Assembly: GCA_046328715.1 (NCBI GenBank)
Contig: JAXLWB010000023.1
Location: forward strand, 87,270 to 151,269
Direction: 5' to 3'
From: JAXLWB01 sp046328715
GTDB taxonomy: Bacteria > Chloroflexota > Anaerolineae > Caldilineales > Caldilineaceae
DNA length: 64,000 bases
In this document: piece by piece, positions 16,501 through 25,235 of the stretch
Numbering within the stretch: the first letter of the stretch is position 1
Layout of the letters: every line of letters starts with the position of its first letter
Translations under genes and position numbers: made by a program
Notes under the pieces: model-generated
Databases searched by the model: none
The model's input: only the letters and a program-made list of their open reading frames with translations
Told to the model about the DNA's origin: nothing

Positions 16501-17175
16501 CTAGATCGAACCTTTGAGGCGCATCGCCAACAACGCTGCTCCGGATCGATTTTCTACGTCCAGCTTACGATAGATGTTCTGCAGATGCTTTTTCAACGTG
16601 CCTTCGGCCAACCGCAAACGCTGGGCTAATGCCTTGTTGGTCAAGTGGATCGACTGTTCGTCGCCAAGGAGCAAAAAGATCTCCCACTCGCGCCGCGTCA
16701 GTGTAGACCAGGGAGTCACGGACTGGTCATTGGCAGGCACGCGAGCGAACAGGTGGTTGGAAGCTACTGAATGGCTATGTTCAGGAGCCGATTGGAGAGT
16801 CTGCCCGTTAACAATCTCAGCATGATGGAGGATGTAACCAAAACCACGGCGAGTTTCCAGGTAGAGTGGAAGCTCTGGACGAAGACCAAGCTTTTTACGC
16901 AAGCGAAAGACTACCAAGTCCACCGCGGCTGGAGTCGCTAGCGTGATGGGATCATGCTGCTCCGCCGTAGACCAGATTGCGCGCAGCAGTTCTTCCTTGG
17001 TCACCACCTGGTCAATGCTGCACCCCAATCGATGCAGCAAACGATATTCCTGTGGGGTGAGTTGGATTTCCTGGCCATCAAGGGTCACACAGCAGCGGCT
17101 TTGATCGATGACAAGCTCTTGCACACGTTGCCTCCTAGACAGATGCTTCAGACGTCGTTTGCGTTGGAACATCAT
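16501..17175 (-). CDS. Regulator with two DNA-binding domains (OmpR-type winged helix plus LuxR-type HTH)
   Basis: A 224-residue protein. Residues about 20-117 are an OmpR/PhoB-type winged helix (LTPQEYRLLHRL, VDLVVFRLRKKLG, ETRRGFGYIL). Residues 157-222 are a LuxR/NarL-type HTH (LTRREWEIFLLL, LTNKALAQRLRLAEGTLKKHLQNIYRKLDV). There is no receiver or ligand-binding domain, only a roughly 40-residue linker. Two DNA-binding domains from different families in one short protein are uncommon. Start ATG at 17175, with a second ATG directly after it. It is followed by an Hsp70-like gene and is divergent from the hydrolase at 17350, with 174 bp between. Confidence 0.85.
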   Translation of the reverse strand: MMFQRKRRLKHLSRRQRVQELVIDQSRCCVTLDGQEIQLTPQEYRLLHRLGCSIDQVVTKEELLRAIWSTAEQHDPITLATPAAVDLVVFRLRKKLGLRPELPLYLETRRGFGYILHHAEIVNGQTLQSAPEHSHSVASNHLFARVPANDQSVTPWSTLTRREWEIFLLLGDEQSIHLTNKALAQRLRLAEGTLKKHLQNIYRKLDVENRSGAALLAMRLKGSI

Positions 17176-17282
17176 AAAGACTCATCAGGCAATGGTCAAT
17201 CCCCAATCAGGGGTAGAAAAGGAGTAGATTTTGCAACAAGATTACGAGAATTTTACTATGGTATTTACTTCTCTACCAAGGT

Positions 17283-17288
17283 ATAATG
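17283..17288 (+). promoter_or_regulatory. Candidate -10 box for the 17350 hydrolase
   Basis: A perfect TATAAT lies 62 bp before the ATG at 17350, in an AT-rich region shared with the divergent regulator gene. No good -35 match is found at 16-18 bp, so it may need an activator, perhaps the neighbouring regulator (inference). Confidence 0.35.
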
Positions 17289-17349
17289 GAATTACACCGA
17301 AATTTAGTTTCTTCTCCATCTTATCAACCCAATTTACCAACAATCCACT

Positions 17350-18801
17350 ATGACTCAAAGTGCTGCTCTAATTTCAGCCGTCGAAAACAATCTATTCACC
17401 ACGCCCACCTATCGCCTTGATCAGCAAAAACCAACGGCATCACTGGCGGCACGGATGGCGCATTACCATGTGCCTGGCGTCTCGGTTGCTATCATCCACG
17501 ACAATCGCATCGCATGGGCCAAGGGTTACGGCTATGTCAACGCTGACACCGGCGTGCCGGTGACGCCAGATACTCGCTTTTACGCTGCCTCCATTAGCAA
17601 ACCCGTAACGGCGATGGCGACACTAGCATTGGTGGCGGATAGTGTGCTCGCTCTGGATGAAGATGTCAATCGTAAACTGATAGGGTGGCACGTTCCCGAC
17701 AACGAATTCACGACAACTGAAAAGGTAACCGTGCGGCGCTTGTTGAGCCATAGTGCCGGTATCTATGCCGGCTTCTATCACGGTTACGAGGTAGATGAGC
17801 CGATGCCTATGTTGCCCCAATTGCTGCACGGTGAGCCACCCTCAAATTCGGGAGCGGTCTACGTACAATTTACGCCGGGTAGTAGGACCGAATATTCAGG
17901 GTCTGGCTACTGGGTGCTGCAACAACTGCTGGAAGATGTGACCAGTCGCTCCTTTGCGGATCTGTTGCAGGCAACAATCTTTGACAAAGTGGGGATGACA
18001 CACAGTACATTCCATTCTCCTCTGCCTGAGCACCATGCCCGAGTCTCGGCCAGTGGTCATAAGAGTGATGGGCAACCCTGTGCGGAACGCTCTAGCCGCT
18101 TCCCTGCGCTAGCGGATGGTGGGCTGTGGTCAACTCCCTCCGACCTGGCCCGCTTTCTGATCGAGGTGCAACTGTCGGCCCAGGGCCAGTCCAATCGAGT
18201 CTTGTCACCTGCCATGAGCCGGTTGATGGTGACAGAAGAACTTGAGCAACATTCACTTGGACTGCACATCTTTGGCCAAGGCGACGCCCTCCGTATCAGT
18301 CATGGAGGCAGCGGGGAGGCATTTTTGTGTTTGATGGCGGCCTTCCCGGCCCATGGACACGGTGCCGTGGTGATGACCAATGGAGCTAACGGCTGGGGGC
18401 TGATCATGGAATTGTTCCGCAGCCTGGCCGAGGTCTACGATTGGCCTGATTATCGCGCAATCGGTAAGCATCCGATCTCGGTTGCTCCTGGGCTGCTCGA
18501 CAGTTACGAAGGTCAATATCGGCTGGTGGAAAACATCAAGCACTACGGCGACTATACGGGTCAATGGCAGGTTAATCATATGCCAGAAGTACTCTTTACG
18601 GTTCAAAGTGATGGTGAAGGCTTGCTGATTCGTGACCCAGTCCAGAATGAGTTTCACTACTACGCCCAAACCGACAACTCGTTCTTTGCGGTAGAGAGCG
18701 ACGGTGATATCAAGTTTGGCAAAGATGCAAGCGGGCAAGTCAGTTACATCGATCTGGTTTTCAGCCATGCCAGCTTTCGAGCAAAGCGAGTATCGCCATG
18801 A
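17350..18801 (+). CDS. Serine hydrolase of the class C beta-lactamase / DD-peptidase fold
   Basis: A 483-residue protein with the active-site SISK (81-84), YSG (182-184, in place of YxN) and HGG (318-320, in place of KTG) motifs of the class C/esterase group. After about residue 390 comes a lipocalin-like C-terminal domain of the kind often attached to these hydrolases. There is no signal peptide, so it is probably cytoplasmic and more likely an esterase, peptidase or D-aminopeptidase than a true beta-lactamase. Its stop overlaps the start of the following GNAT by 4 bp (ATGA), which suggests translational coupling. Confidence 0.87.
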   Translation: MTQSAALISAVENNLFTTPTYRLDQQKPTASLAARMAHYHVPGVSVAIIHDNRIAWAKGYGYVNADTGVPVTPDTRFYAASISKPVTAMATLALVADSVLALDEDVNRKLIGWHVPDNEFTTTEKVTVRRLLSHSAGIYAGFYHGYEVDEPMPMLPQLLHGEPPSNSGAVYVQFTPGSRTEYSGSGYWVLQQLLEDVTSRSFADLLQATIFDKVGMTHSTFHSPLPEHHARVSASGHKSDGQPCAERSSRFPALADGGLWSTPSDLARFLIEVQLSAQGQSNRVLSPAMSRLMVTEELEQHSLGLHIFGQGDALRISHGGSGEAFLCLMAAFPAHGHGAVVMTNGANGWGLIMELFRSLAEVYDWPDYRAIGKHPISVAPGLLDSYEGQYRLVENIKHYGDYTGQWQVNHMPEVLFTVQSDGEGLLIRDPVQNEFHYYAQTDNSFFAVESDGDIKFGKDASGQVSYIDLVFSHASFRAKRVSP

Positions 18802-19580
18802 AAATTCAATTTACATCAGTTGCGCTGGCGGAGATCCAGCCAACCCTGCAACACCATATCAGCGCCTTCCCCTCGCCGATTGATTCGTTTCTGGAGGATC
18901 ATATTCTCGCCTCGAATCACTATGAAATTCGGTCTGGCGAACAGCGGATCGGCTGGACAGCAATTCATGAGCAGTCGTTGATCACACAGTTTGCGCTGCT
19001 GCCTGCCTATCGCCACTTGGGCCAAGCGATCTTTGCGCAGGTGCGCAAGCTGGAGATGGTGCGCTCAGCCTTTGTCCCCACCTGCGACGAGTTTTTCCTG
19101 GCCCATGCGCTCGACGACTACCGGCAGTTGGACAAGCAAGCCTACTTTTTCCAGCACAGCGAACAACGGGAACCTTACCAGTCACCACTTGCGCTGCGTC
19201 ATCGCCAGGCGAGCAGAAAGGACATTCCAACTATTCAGCAGCTCTCCGGCGACTTTTTCGACAAACTCGCAGAACGGATTGATGATGGGCAAATCTACAT
19301 CAGCGAGCGAGAATGGCCTGCGTCTGGCGAAATCGTCGGCTTTGGCATCCTCGATAAGGGGCGGCTCTGTCTGGGCGTGGCCAGTTGTGGCATGTTTGTG
19401 GTCGAGTCGGCGCGGCGACAGGGCGTCGGTGCGGCGATTATTGCGACTCTCATGGGGCGTTGTGCAGAACTCGGGCTGCGTCCCGTGGCAGGCTGCTGGT
19501 ATTACAACCACAACTCAAAAAAGACACTCGAAGAAGCCGGGATGTTCACCCAAACACGTCTCTTACGGATCAGCTATTGA
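18798..19580 (+). CDS. GNAT N-acetyltransferase, coupled to the hydrolase
   Basis: A 260-residue protein with an N-terminal half that is a degenerate GNAT (about 1-125) and a C-terminal GNAT (about 130-255). The acetyl-CoA loop is ESARRQGVGAAI and the closing part is NHNSKKTLEEAGM. The start codon overlaps the stop of the upstream serine hydrolase (ATGA), so both proteins should be made in step and may act on the same compound. The substrate is unknown. Confidence 0.85.
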   Translation: MKIQFTSVALAEIQPTLQHHISAFPSPIDSFLEDHILASNHYEIRSGEQRIGWTAIHEQSLITQFALLPAYRHLGQAIFAQVRKLEMVRSAFVPTCDEFFLAHALDDYRQLDKQAYFFQHSEQREPYQSPLALRHRQASRKDIPTIQQLSGDFFDKLAERIDDGQIYISEREWPASGEIVGFGILDKGRLCLGVASCGMFVVESARRQGVGAAIIATLMGRCAELGLRPVAGCWYYNHNSKKTLEEAGMFTQTRLLRISY

Positions 19581-19604
19581 AAGGTGCGATAGGATGGAGC
19601 AGAA

Positions 19605-20081
19605 ATGCTGATACGCAGCGCTGTAGTCGAAGATGCGCCGCGCATTGCCCAAATCTATGTCGATTCGTGGAATGCAGGGTTCGGTCCGTTGATGCCCACG
19701 ATTGTCATGACGAGCGACCGAATTGCAAATTGGAAGTGCGCCCTGACAGCATCACTACCCCATCAATGGTGGGTTGCCGAGGTTGACGGTGTGCTGGTCG
19801 GCTTTGTAGGCATCGGCTCTAGCCGCGATCCGCTCGACAGCACTTTGGGCGAAGTAGACACCCTTGCTGTTGATCCCGCCTGCTGGCGCAGCGGAGTAGG
19901 TCGGGCATTGATGGGCGTTGCGCTGGAGGGGTTAGCGGCTCAGGGTCAGCAAGAAGCTGTTCTGTGGACGTTAGCTAACTATGAACGGGGTCAGCGATTC
20001 TACGAGGCGATGGGCTGGCAATTGGATGGCGGCGTGCGCAATGGAGGCCAACAAGTGCGCTATCGCTATCGTATTTTATGA
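19605..20081 (+). CDS. GNAT N-acetyltransferase
   Basis: A single-domain 158-residue GNAT. It starts MLIRSAVVEDAPRIAQIYVDSW, typical of this family, has the strand TLAVDPACWRSGVGRALM with its acetyl-CoA loop, and ends with NYERGQRFYEAMGW. It belongs to a tight plus-strand run (18798-20594) with 20-25 bp gaps, so it is probably part of an operon with the P-loop kinase that follows. Confidence 0.88.
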   Translation: MLIRSAVVEDAPRIAQIYVDSWNAGFGPLMPTIVMTSDRIANWKCALTASLPHQWWVAEVDGVLVGFVGIGSSRDPLDSTLGEVDTLAVDPACWRSGVGRALMGVALEGLAAQGQQEAVLWTLANYERGQRFYEAMGWQLDGGVRNGGQQVRYRYRIL

Positions 20082-20102
20082 TCGACCAGGAGTGGATCCA
20101 TC

Positions 20103-20594
20103 ATGATTTTGATTCTCACCGGACCACCCGCCGCTGGCAAAAGTACACTCGGACCCTTGATTGCCAAACACCTCAAACGTTGCGCCGTGATCGATGTCGA
20201 TCGGGTACGGCTGATGGTCGCCCAGCCGCACGTTCCGCCCTGGCGCGGGGAAGAGGGGATGCGCCAACTCTGCTTGGGCGCAGACAATGCCTGTCTGCTG
20301 GCGCATAACTTTCGCAAAGCAGGCTTTCATGTGGTGATACTGGATGTCCTGACTGTGGAGACAGCCGAGATTTACCGCAGCAAACTTGCCCCGCTTGAGC
20401 ATCAGATTGTTCTCTTGCTACCCACGCTGGAACAATCGTTGCAGCGCAACCAAGCGCGCGGACAGTGGCTGACCGACGAGGAAGTGCGTCTACTGTACAC
20501 CTGGGAAGAGCAACTCACCGAGTACGACCGCAAGATCGATAACTCCTACGTTTCGGCGGAGGAGTTGGCACTGGAATTAGCAGGACTTTGTTAG
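20103..20594 (+). CDS. P-loop small-molecule kinase
   Basis: A 163-residue AAA/zeta-toxin-like P-loop kinase. Walker A is GPPAAGKST near the N-terminus; an IDVDRVR segment after strand 2 suits substrate binding, and a lid-like R-rich stretch (RNQARGQWL) follows. Related proteins phosphorylate gluconate, shikimate or chloramphenicol; the specificity is not recognisable. It starts 21 bp after the GNAT. Confidence 0.8.
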   Translation: MILILTGPPAAGKSTLGPLIAKHLKRCAVIDVDRVRLMVAQPHVPPWRGEEGMRQLCLGADNACLLAHNFRKAGFHVVILDVLTVETAEIYRSKLAPLEHQIVLLLPTLEQSLQRNQARGQWLTDEEVRLLYTWEEQLTEYDRKIDNSYVSAEELALELAGLC

Positions 20595-20801
20595 ATCGCT
20601 TGCTATGAGAGGAATCTATGCGAACGTTGCCAGGATGAGTCGAAATGTGAAGCGCTGCCAAGCCAAAAGCTGGATCAAGTGGCGTTGTTGATTGAGATCG
20701 GCATCCATGACCCAAATCCAAAGCTGCGCAGGCAACTGATTGGGAATTTGCGACAACATCAGGCCGATGAACGGGCAAGGATGGCGATCGAGCAGTCATA
20801 A
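20595..20801 (+). pseudogene. Small zinc-ribbon-like reading frame lacking a start codon
   Basis: Directly after the stop at 20594 the same frame stays open for 68 codons. It encodes a CERCQDESKCEA motif followed by a helical, charged stretch (KLDQVALLIEIGI, then KLRRQLIGNLRQHQADE). A good SD (GAGAGGA) and ATG at 20618 exist, but in the neighbouring frame, where translation ends after six codons. One missing base just after the ATG would explain this. Most likely a recently broken small protein with a Cys-rich N-terminus; alternatively a sequence error or a non-standard start. Confidence 0.45.
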
Positions 20802-20844
20802 GCAATTGATAACCCATACACGCAGACAAGTAAGGAGGTTCCCT

Positions 20845-21819
20845 ATGAACATACGCCCCGCTCGCCCCGAAACGGATATTCCTGGCATTGCGGCTGTGGT
20901 GAATGCGTTTGAGTCGCCACCTGTAACGCTGGAAATTGTGCAAGAGTGGTTTACGCAAACCGCCCCAGGACGCATTACGCAGCGTTTGGTAGCGGTAGAT
21001 ACGCAGTATGAAGTGATTGGCTACAGTGTGGTTTTTCATGCCCCCTGGTCGCCTGACTTTCACTTTTACGTTTGGGTAGGCGTTGATCCGGCATGGCGGG
21101 GGCAGGGGATAGGCACGGCGCTCTATGCAGAGGCGCAGACCTTTCTCCGGGGAGAACGGGCAACCCAGTTAACAAGCGAAATACTGGATAATGATCCTGT
21201 CGCCTTGGCGTTTGCCCAACGGCGTGGGTTCACGATTGATCGCCATCACTTTGCTTCGGTGCTAGACATCGGTTCATTCGATGAAACGCCCTACCAATCA
21301 GTGATTCCGACCCTGGAAGCGGCTGGCATTCGTTTCTGTTCGCTCGCTGATTTCCAGGATACGCAGGAGGCGCGCCAAAAGCTACATGCGGTGAACACGA
21401 TCACCGATCAGGACATACCTGGCTGGGAAGGCCCTGGCCTCTCCTTTGCAGAGTTTGAGCAGTGGGTCTGTAATAGCTCTTGGTATCGTCCTGACGGTCA
21501 ATTGATTGCCATCGATGGCGAAGAGTGGGTTGGTATGTGTACCATTCAACTTCGCCCCGAAACTCAGGGTGCCTACAATGTGCATACCGGTGTCGTTCGT
21601 TCCCATCGCGGTCGCAAAATCGCCTTGGCCCTCAAGCTGGTTGCGATTCGCTATGCCCGCACCCACGGTGTTCAAACCCTACACACCAATAACGATTCCT
21701 TCAACGCACCCATGCTTGCCATCAACCGCAAGTTAGGCTACCGCCGGCAACCGGGCAAATACATGCTGCGTGACAGTAACACCCACTGGCACAATCTAGC
21801 GAAGAACGCAATACTGTGA
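20845..21819 (+). CDS. Tandem GNAT N-acetyltransferase
   Basis: A 324-residue protein with two complete GNAT domains. Domain 1 (1-155) has acetyl-CoA loop DPAWRGQGIGTALY; domain 2 (about 165-315) has RSHRGRKIALAL and ends with NAPMLAINRKLGY. ATG at 20845 follows a near-perfect AAGGAGG. Similar tandem GNATs include mycothiol synthase and Eis-like enzymes, but nothing points to those activities here. The second domain resembles the cut-off GNAT at the start of the window. A methyltransferase gene follows 6 bp later. Confidence 0.9.
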   Translation: MNIRPARPETDIPGIAAVVNAFESPPVTLEIVQEWFTQTAPGRITQRLVAVDTQYEVIGYSVVFHAPWSPDFHFYVWVGVDPAWRGQGIGTALYAEAQTFLRGERATQLTSEILDNDPVALAFAQRRGFTIDRHHFASVLDIGSFDETPYQSVIPTLEAAGIRFCSLADFQDTQEARQKLHAVNTITDQDIPGWEGPGLSFAEFEQWVCNSSWYRPDGQLIAIDGEEWVGMCTIQLRPETQGAYNVHTGVVRSHRGRKIALALKLVAIRYARTHGVQTLHTNNDSFNAPMLAINRKLGYRRQPGKYMLRDSNTHWHNLAKNAIL

Positions 21820-21825
21820 GATAAC

Positions 21826-22587
21826 ATGTTTGACCCAATCGATTTGTCGTTTTATGAAGACGCAGTTTTGGATGAACTGGTAAGTGGTGAGCCGAAAATT
21901 GACGATACAATTTTGCTCGATCTGGCTCGTCAAAGCCAGGGGCCTATTCTAGAACTGGGGTGTGGTTATGGCCGAATCACCATTCCGCTAGCCCAACGCG
22001 GTGTGCAGAACCTGACGGGATTAGAGTTGTCGTCCTCGTCATTGGTCTATGCACGGGCACGCGCGGGCAATTTGCCCATCCGCTGGGTGGAAGCAGACGT
22101 ACGTGACTTTCATCTGAATCGGCACTATGCCTTCATCTTTGCCCGCGGTGATGTCTTTAATTTCATGCTAACCCGTCTAGATCAAGAGGCAATGTTGGCT
22201 TGTGTGCATCAACACTTGGCCGATGGGGGGCAATTTCTTTTTGATAATATGCCTATACACCCAACCCAGATGGTCGACGAGCCAGAAGATAGAGCATGGT
22301 ACACCCTTACCCATCCCAATGGCCGCCAAATCTATGTATCAGGCAGAGGATGGTTCGACCATATCCAGCAGTGGTACATTCAACGCTGCCACGAACATTG
22401 GGACAGTGCCGATGGGGAACTGGTGCGTCCACCCCGAACCATTACTTTGCGTTATATTATGCCCCAAGACTTGGAGACACTGCTCCATTATAACGGATTC
22501 AAGGTCGTTGCTCGTTATAGCGATTATAAGGGAGATCCGATATCGCAAGCTGAACCCAGTTACATTTATCTTTGTGAAAAACGCTAG
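21826..22587 (+). CDS. Class I SAM-dependent methyltransferase (paralogue of 3243-3992)
   Basis: A 253-residue methyltransferase with motif I ILELGCGYGRITIPLAQ. It is a clear paralogue of the 3243 gene (shared LPIRWVEADVRDFHL and C-terminal pattern). In both loci a GNAT lies in the same direct neighbourhood: here a tandem GNAT 6 bp upstream, there a GNAT 6 bp downstream. The close spacing suggests co-transcription with the GNAT and perhaps a shared substrate (inference). Confidence 0.9.
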   Translation: MFDPIDLSFYEDAVLDELVSGEPKIDDTILLDLARQSQGPILELGCGYGRITIPLAQRGVQNLTGLELSSSSLVYARARAGNLPIRWVEADVRDFHLNRHYAFIFARGDVFNFMLTRLDQEAMLACVHQHLADGGQFLFDNMPIHPTQMVDEPEDRAWYTLTHPNGRQIYVSGRGWFDHIQQWYIQRCHEHWDSADGELVRPPRTITLRYIMPQDLETLLHYNGFKVVARYSDYKGDPISQAEPSYIYLCEKR

Positions 22588-22751
22588 GCTACTAGAAAAC
22601 CGTCTTCACGAAGCAACGTTGCCTAGTGCAATGAGTCGATCTCTCCGCACTTGAACAGATTGGATATGACTCTGGTATCAAATGCAATTGAGGTCGGCCA
22701 GTTTGAACAAAGCGAGTATGCTGAGTGTTACAGTAAACATGGAGACAATTG

Positions 22752-23741
22752 ATGAGAACAAGTATATCGAAACCCGGAAACGGTGAAGCAGAGATTATAA
22801 AACCGCGCAGATTACAAAAGGGGCAAACCATCGGTGTGATCGCACCATCTAGCCCACCGCGCCAAGCTGAGCAAATTGACGAGTGGTTGGGGCGGATCGA
22901 GCAACTGGGCTTTCGAGTCAAGCGAGGCCAACATCTCTATGACCGGCATGGCTACCTCGCCGGACTAGACCGAGACCGAGCCGCCGATATCAACCGCATG
23001 TTTGCAGACGAGACAGTCGATGCTATCATCTGTCTGCGCAGTGGCTATGGTTCAGCCCGTACCTTACCCTACCTGGATTACGAGACGATTCGCAACCATC
23101 CGAAGCTGATCATCGGCTTTAGCGATTTGACTGCACTTATCAATGTCATCCATGCCAAGACTGGGCTGGTCACCTTTCACGGTCCCGAGGCGGAGGATCA
23201 AATCATCCTGCAACCTTATGCGTTGGCTGAATTCAAAAAGGTCGTGATCGAGGGTCAAACGAATGTGACCTTGGGTGATCTGCCAGCCGGCTATGGTTCA
23301 AATACAGATACCAACCATCTAAAGCAACTGATGCGTTACGTGCCCGGCAAAGCACGCGGGCGTTTGATCGGCGGCAATCTGAATACCATCGTTCCCTTGA
23401 TTGGTACACCCTACGAACCCGACTTTCAAGACAAACTCTTGGTATTGGAGACTTATGGACAAGATACATATCAGTTAGGTACATACCTGCACCATCTTTG
23501 GCTTGCTGGAAAGCTCCAGCAAGTGGCGGGCGTGGTCTTTGGTCAATTTGAAGGTTGCGAGGATATTGGCTTTACAGTCCATGAGGTCTTGTCCGAACGC
23601 TTTATTGAACTGAAAATTCCAGCTCTTTATGGTCTGATGATTGGCCATATCGAGGAACAGACCACCCTTCCACTCGGCTGTGAAGCTGAGTTAGATGTCG
23701 ATGCTGGAACGTTGACACTTCTGGAGAGTGCCGTTCTCTAA
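22752..23741 (+). CDS. S66-family LD-carboxypeptidase / MccF-like serine peptidase
   Basis: A 329-residue protein of the S66 family. N-terminal GQTIGVIAPSSPP, the nucleophile Ser in IGFSDLTALI, a substrate-binding stretch KARGRLIGGNLNT, a central ETYGQDTYQ region and the catalytic His in MIGHIEEQTTLPLG. The family either trims tetrapeptides from recycled peptidoglycan (LdcA) or cleaves aminoacyl-nucleotide antibiotics such as microcin C (MccF). There is no signal peptide, so it acts in the cytoplasm. ATG at 22752 follows GGAG by 7 nt. Given the surrounding modifying enzymes, either role is possible. Confidence 0.9.
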   Translation: MRTSISKPGNGEAEIIKPRRLQKGQTIGVIAPSSPPRQAEQIDEWLGRIEQLGFRVKRGQHLYDRHGYLAGLDRDRAADINRMFADETVDAIICLRSGYGSARTLPYLDYETIRNHPKLIIGFSDLTALINVIHAKTGLVTFHGPEAEDQIILQPYALAEFKKVVIEGQTNVTLGDLPAGYGSNTDTNHLKQLMRYVPGKARGRLIGGNLNTIVPLIGTPYEPDFQDKLLVLETYGQDTYQLGTYLHHLWLAGKLQQVAGVVFGQFEGCEDIGFTVHEVLSERFIELKIPALYGLMIGHIEEQTTLPLGCEAELDVDAGTLTLLESAVL

Positions 23742-23750
23742 ATAGCGCGA

Positions 23751-24263
23751 CTACTGACCATGCGCTTCTTGGATAAAGGCACTCACGGCAGGGTCCTTCT
23801 CGGCTACACGTTGACAGCTTTCTATGCTCAAGGGCAGAGAGGAAAGATCATAGGCAAGTTGTTGAATTTCTGTGCTGCCGCCAGCAGTCTTGACCAGAAA
23901 GAGCATACCATCAGCGAGATCAGGCTGCTGGGTATCGATCTGTAGGGTGGCTGTGATGCCATTCGTCGTTTCCAGTTGCCAATCGAGCCGTCGGCCATCC
24001 TTCGCCTGGGCGAAATCCTTTTGTCGGTAGATTGGATCACCGGTGCGGCTGGCCCCATCATGGTTGGTGCTATCAATGATATCCGTCCAGAGCATGAGGC
24101 GCAGCCCTTGTGGCCAGACATAAAAGTTACAGGTGGCATTCTCAATGGTGTTCACGTAGATCGTAGGTCCAGGTGGCGTTTGGCTGACACAGGCACTTAG
24201 ATTGAGCAATGCCACAAGGATCAGGCTATACCCAATTCTTTTCTGATTGAGCGAGGATAGCAT
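23751..24263 (-). CDS. Predicted lipoprotein, unknown function
   Basis: A 170-residue protein beginning MLSSLNQKRIGYSLILVALL and continuing to a lipobox (NLSAC), so it should be a membrane-anchored exported lipoprotein. The mature part has no recognised family: a short Cys-containing beta-rich domain with TIYVNTIENATCNFYVWP and a later CQRV that may form a disulfide. The ATG at 24263 has GAAAGG upstream; a longer frame to 24374 would bury the signal peptide. It converges on the S66 gene with 9 bp between stops. Confidence 0.65.
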   Translation of the reverse strand: MLSSLNQKRIGYSLILVALLNLSACVSQTPPGPTIYVNTIENATCNFYVWPQGLRLMLWTDIIDSTNHDGASRTGDPIYRQKDFAQAKDGRRLDWQLETTNGITATLQIDTQQPDLADGMLFLVKTAGGSTEIQQLAYDLSSLPLSIESCQRVAEKDPAVSAFIQEAHGQ

Positions 24264-24420
24264 CGAATGTTGCCTTTCACTTAAGTTGACAGATGAAATG
24301 TTGAGCGATGGTACTAGAAAATCATTACGTAACATTGCCAAAACGGTTTCATACAGGTAAGCTACAGCGCACACTTCGTTTTACTGTGGCTGCGCAAACC
24401 TTTCATACTGGAGGCGATCT

Positions 24421-25230
24421 TTGACAACCAATACCTATCCATACGGACCAGAATCGGAGCGTCAACCCGGCGTGCCCGAGGGCCGAGTCACTCAATTTCA
24501 TCAGGTCAGCACGATCTTTGCGGAGGCACAGCGAGACTACTGGGTCTATGTTCCCCAACAATACGACCCCAACACCCCTGCCGCAGTAATGATCTTTCAA
24601 GACGGACATGCTTATCTCAAGGAAGATGGCGAGTACCGTGTGCCGATTGTCTTTGACAACCTAATTCATGCTGGAGAGATGCCAGTCACCATCGGCATTT
24701 TTATCAATCCCGGCCACGTGGGAGAGACGTTGCCTGCGATCGCCTGGCGCGCCAGCAATCGCTCCTTCGAATACGACAGCCTATCCGACCAATATGCTCG
24801 TTTCTTGATGCAAGAAATTATCCCCGAGGTGAGTAAACAGTGGAACCTGACCAGCGATCCGGAGCAGCGCGCCATCTGCGGTCTCTCGTCCGGCGGTATC
24901 TGTGCTTTTACCGCAGCCTGGGAGCATCCGGAATATTTCCGCAAGGTGATGTCGCACATCGGCTCGTTTACCGACATTCGCGGCGGCCACGTCTATCCGT
25001 CGCGGATCCGCAAATCGGCAGCGCGTCCGATCCGTGTCTTTCTACAAGATGCCGATGACGACCTGGATAACCAGAATGGCAACTGGTGGCTCGCCAACTT
25101 GCAGATGGAAGCTGCGCTGCGCTTTCGCAACTACGACTTCAAATTTGTTGGCGGCACCGGCGGACATACCGGCAAACATGCCGGACCGATTCTGCCCGAT
25201 TCGCTACGCTGGCTTTGGAGGGAAAAGTAG
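24421..25230 (+). CDS. Enterochelin-esterase-like alpha/beta hydrolase
   Basis: A 269-residue alpha/beta hydrolase of the putative-esterase (Fes/esterase D-like) family. The strand AVMIFQDGHAYL, the nucleophile elbow GLSSGG (Ser in G-x-S-x-G), an acid in RVFLQDADDDLD and the catalytic His in GGTGGHTGKHAG are all present. The start is TTG at 24421 with GGAGG about 6 nt upstream; there is no nearby ATG. There is no signal peptide. A PNPOx-like gene starts 5 bp after the stop and is probably in the same operon. Confidence 0.87.
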   Translation: MTTNTYPYGPESERQPGVPEGRVTQFHQVSTIFAEAQRDYWVYVPQQYDPNTPAAVMIFQDGHAYLKEDGEYRVPIVFDNLIHAGEMPVTIGIFINPGHVGETLPAIAWRASNRSFEYDSLSDQYARFLMQEIIPEVSKQWNLTSDPEQRAICGLSSGGICAFTAAWEHPEYFRKVMSHIGSFTDIRGGHVYPSRIRKSAARPIRVFLQDADDDLDNQNGNWWLANLQMEAALRFRNYDFKFVGGTGGHTGKHAGPILPDSLRWLWREK

Positions 25231-25235
25231 GAAGA

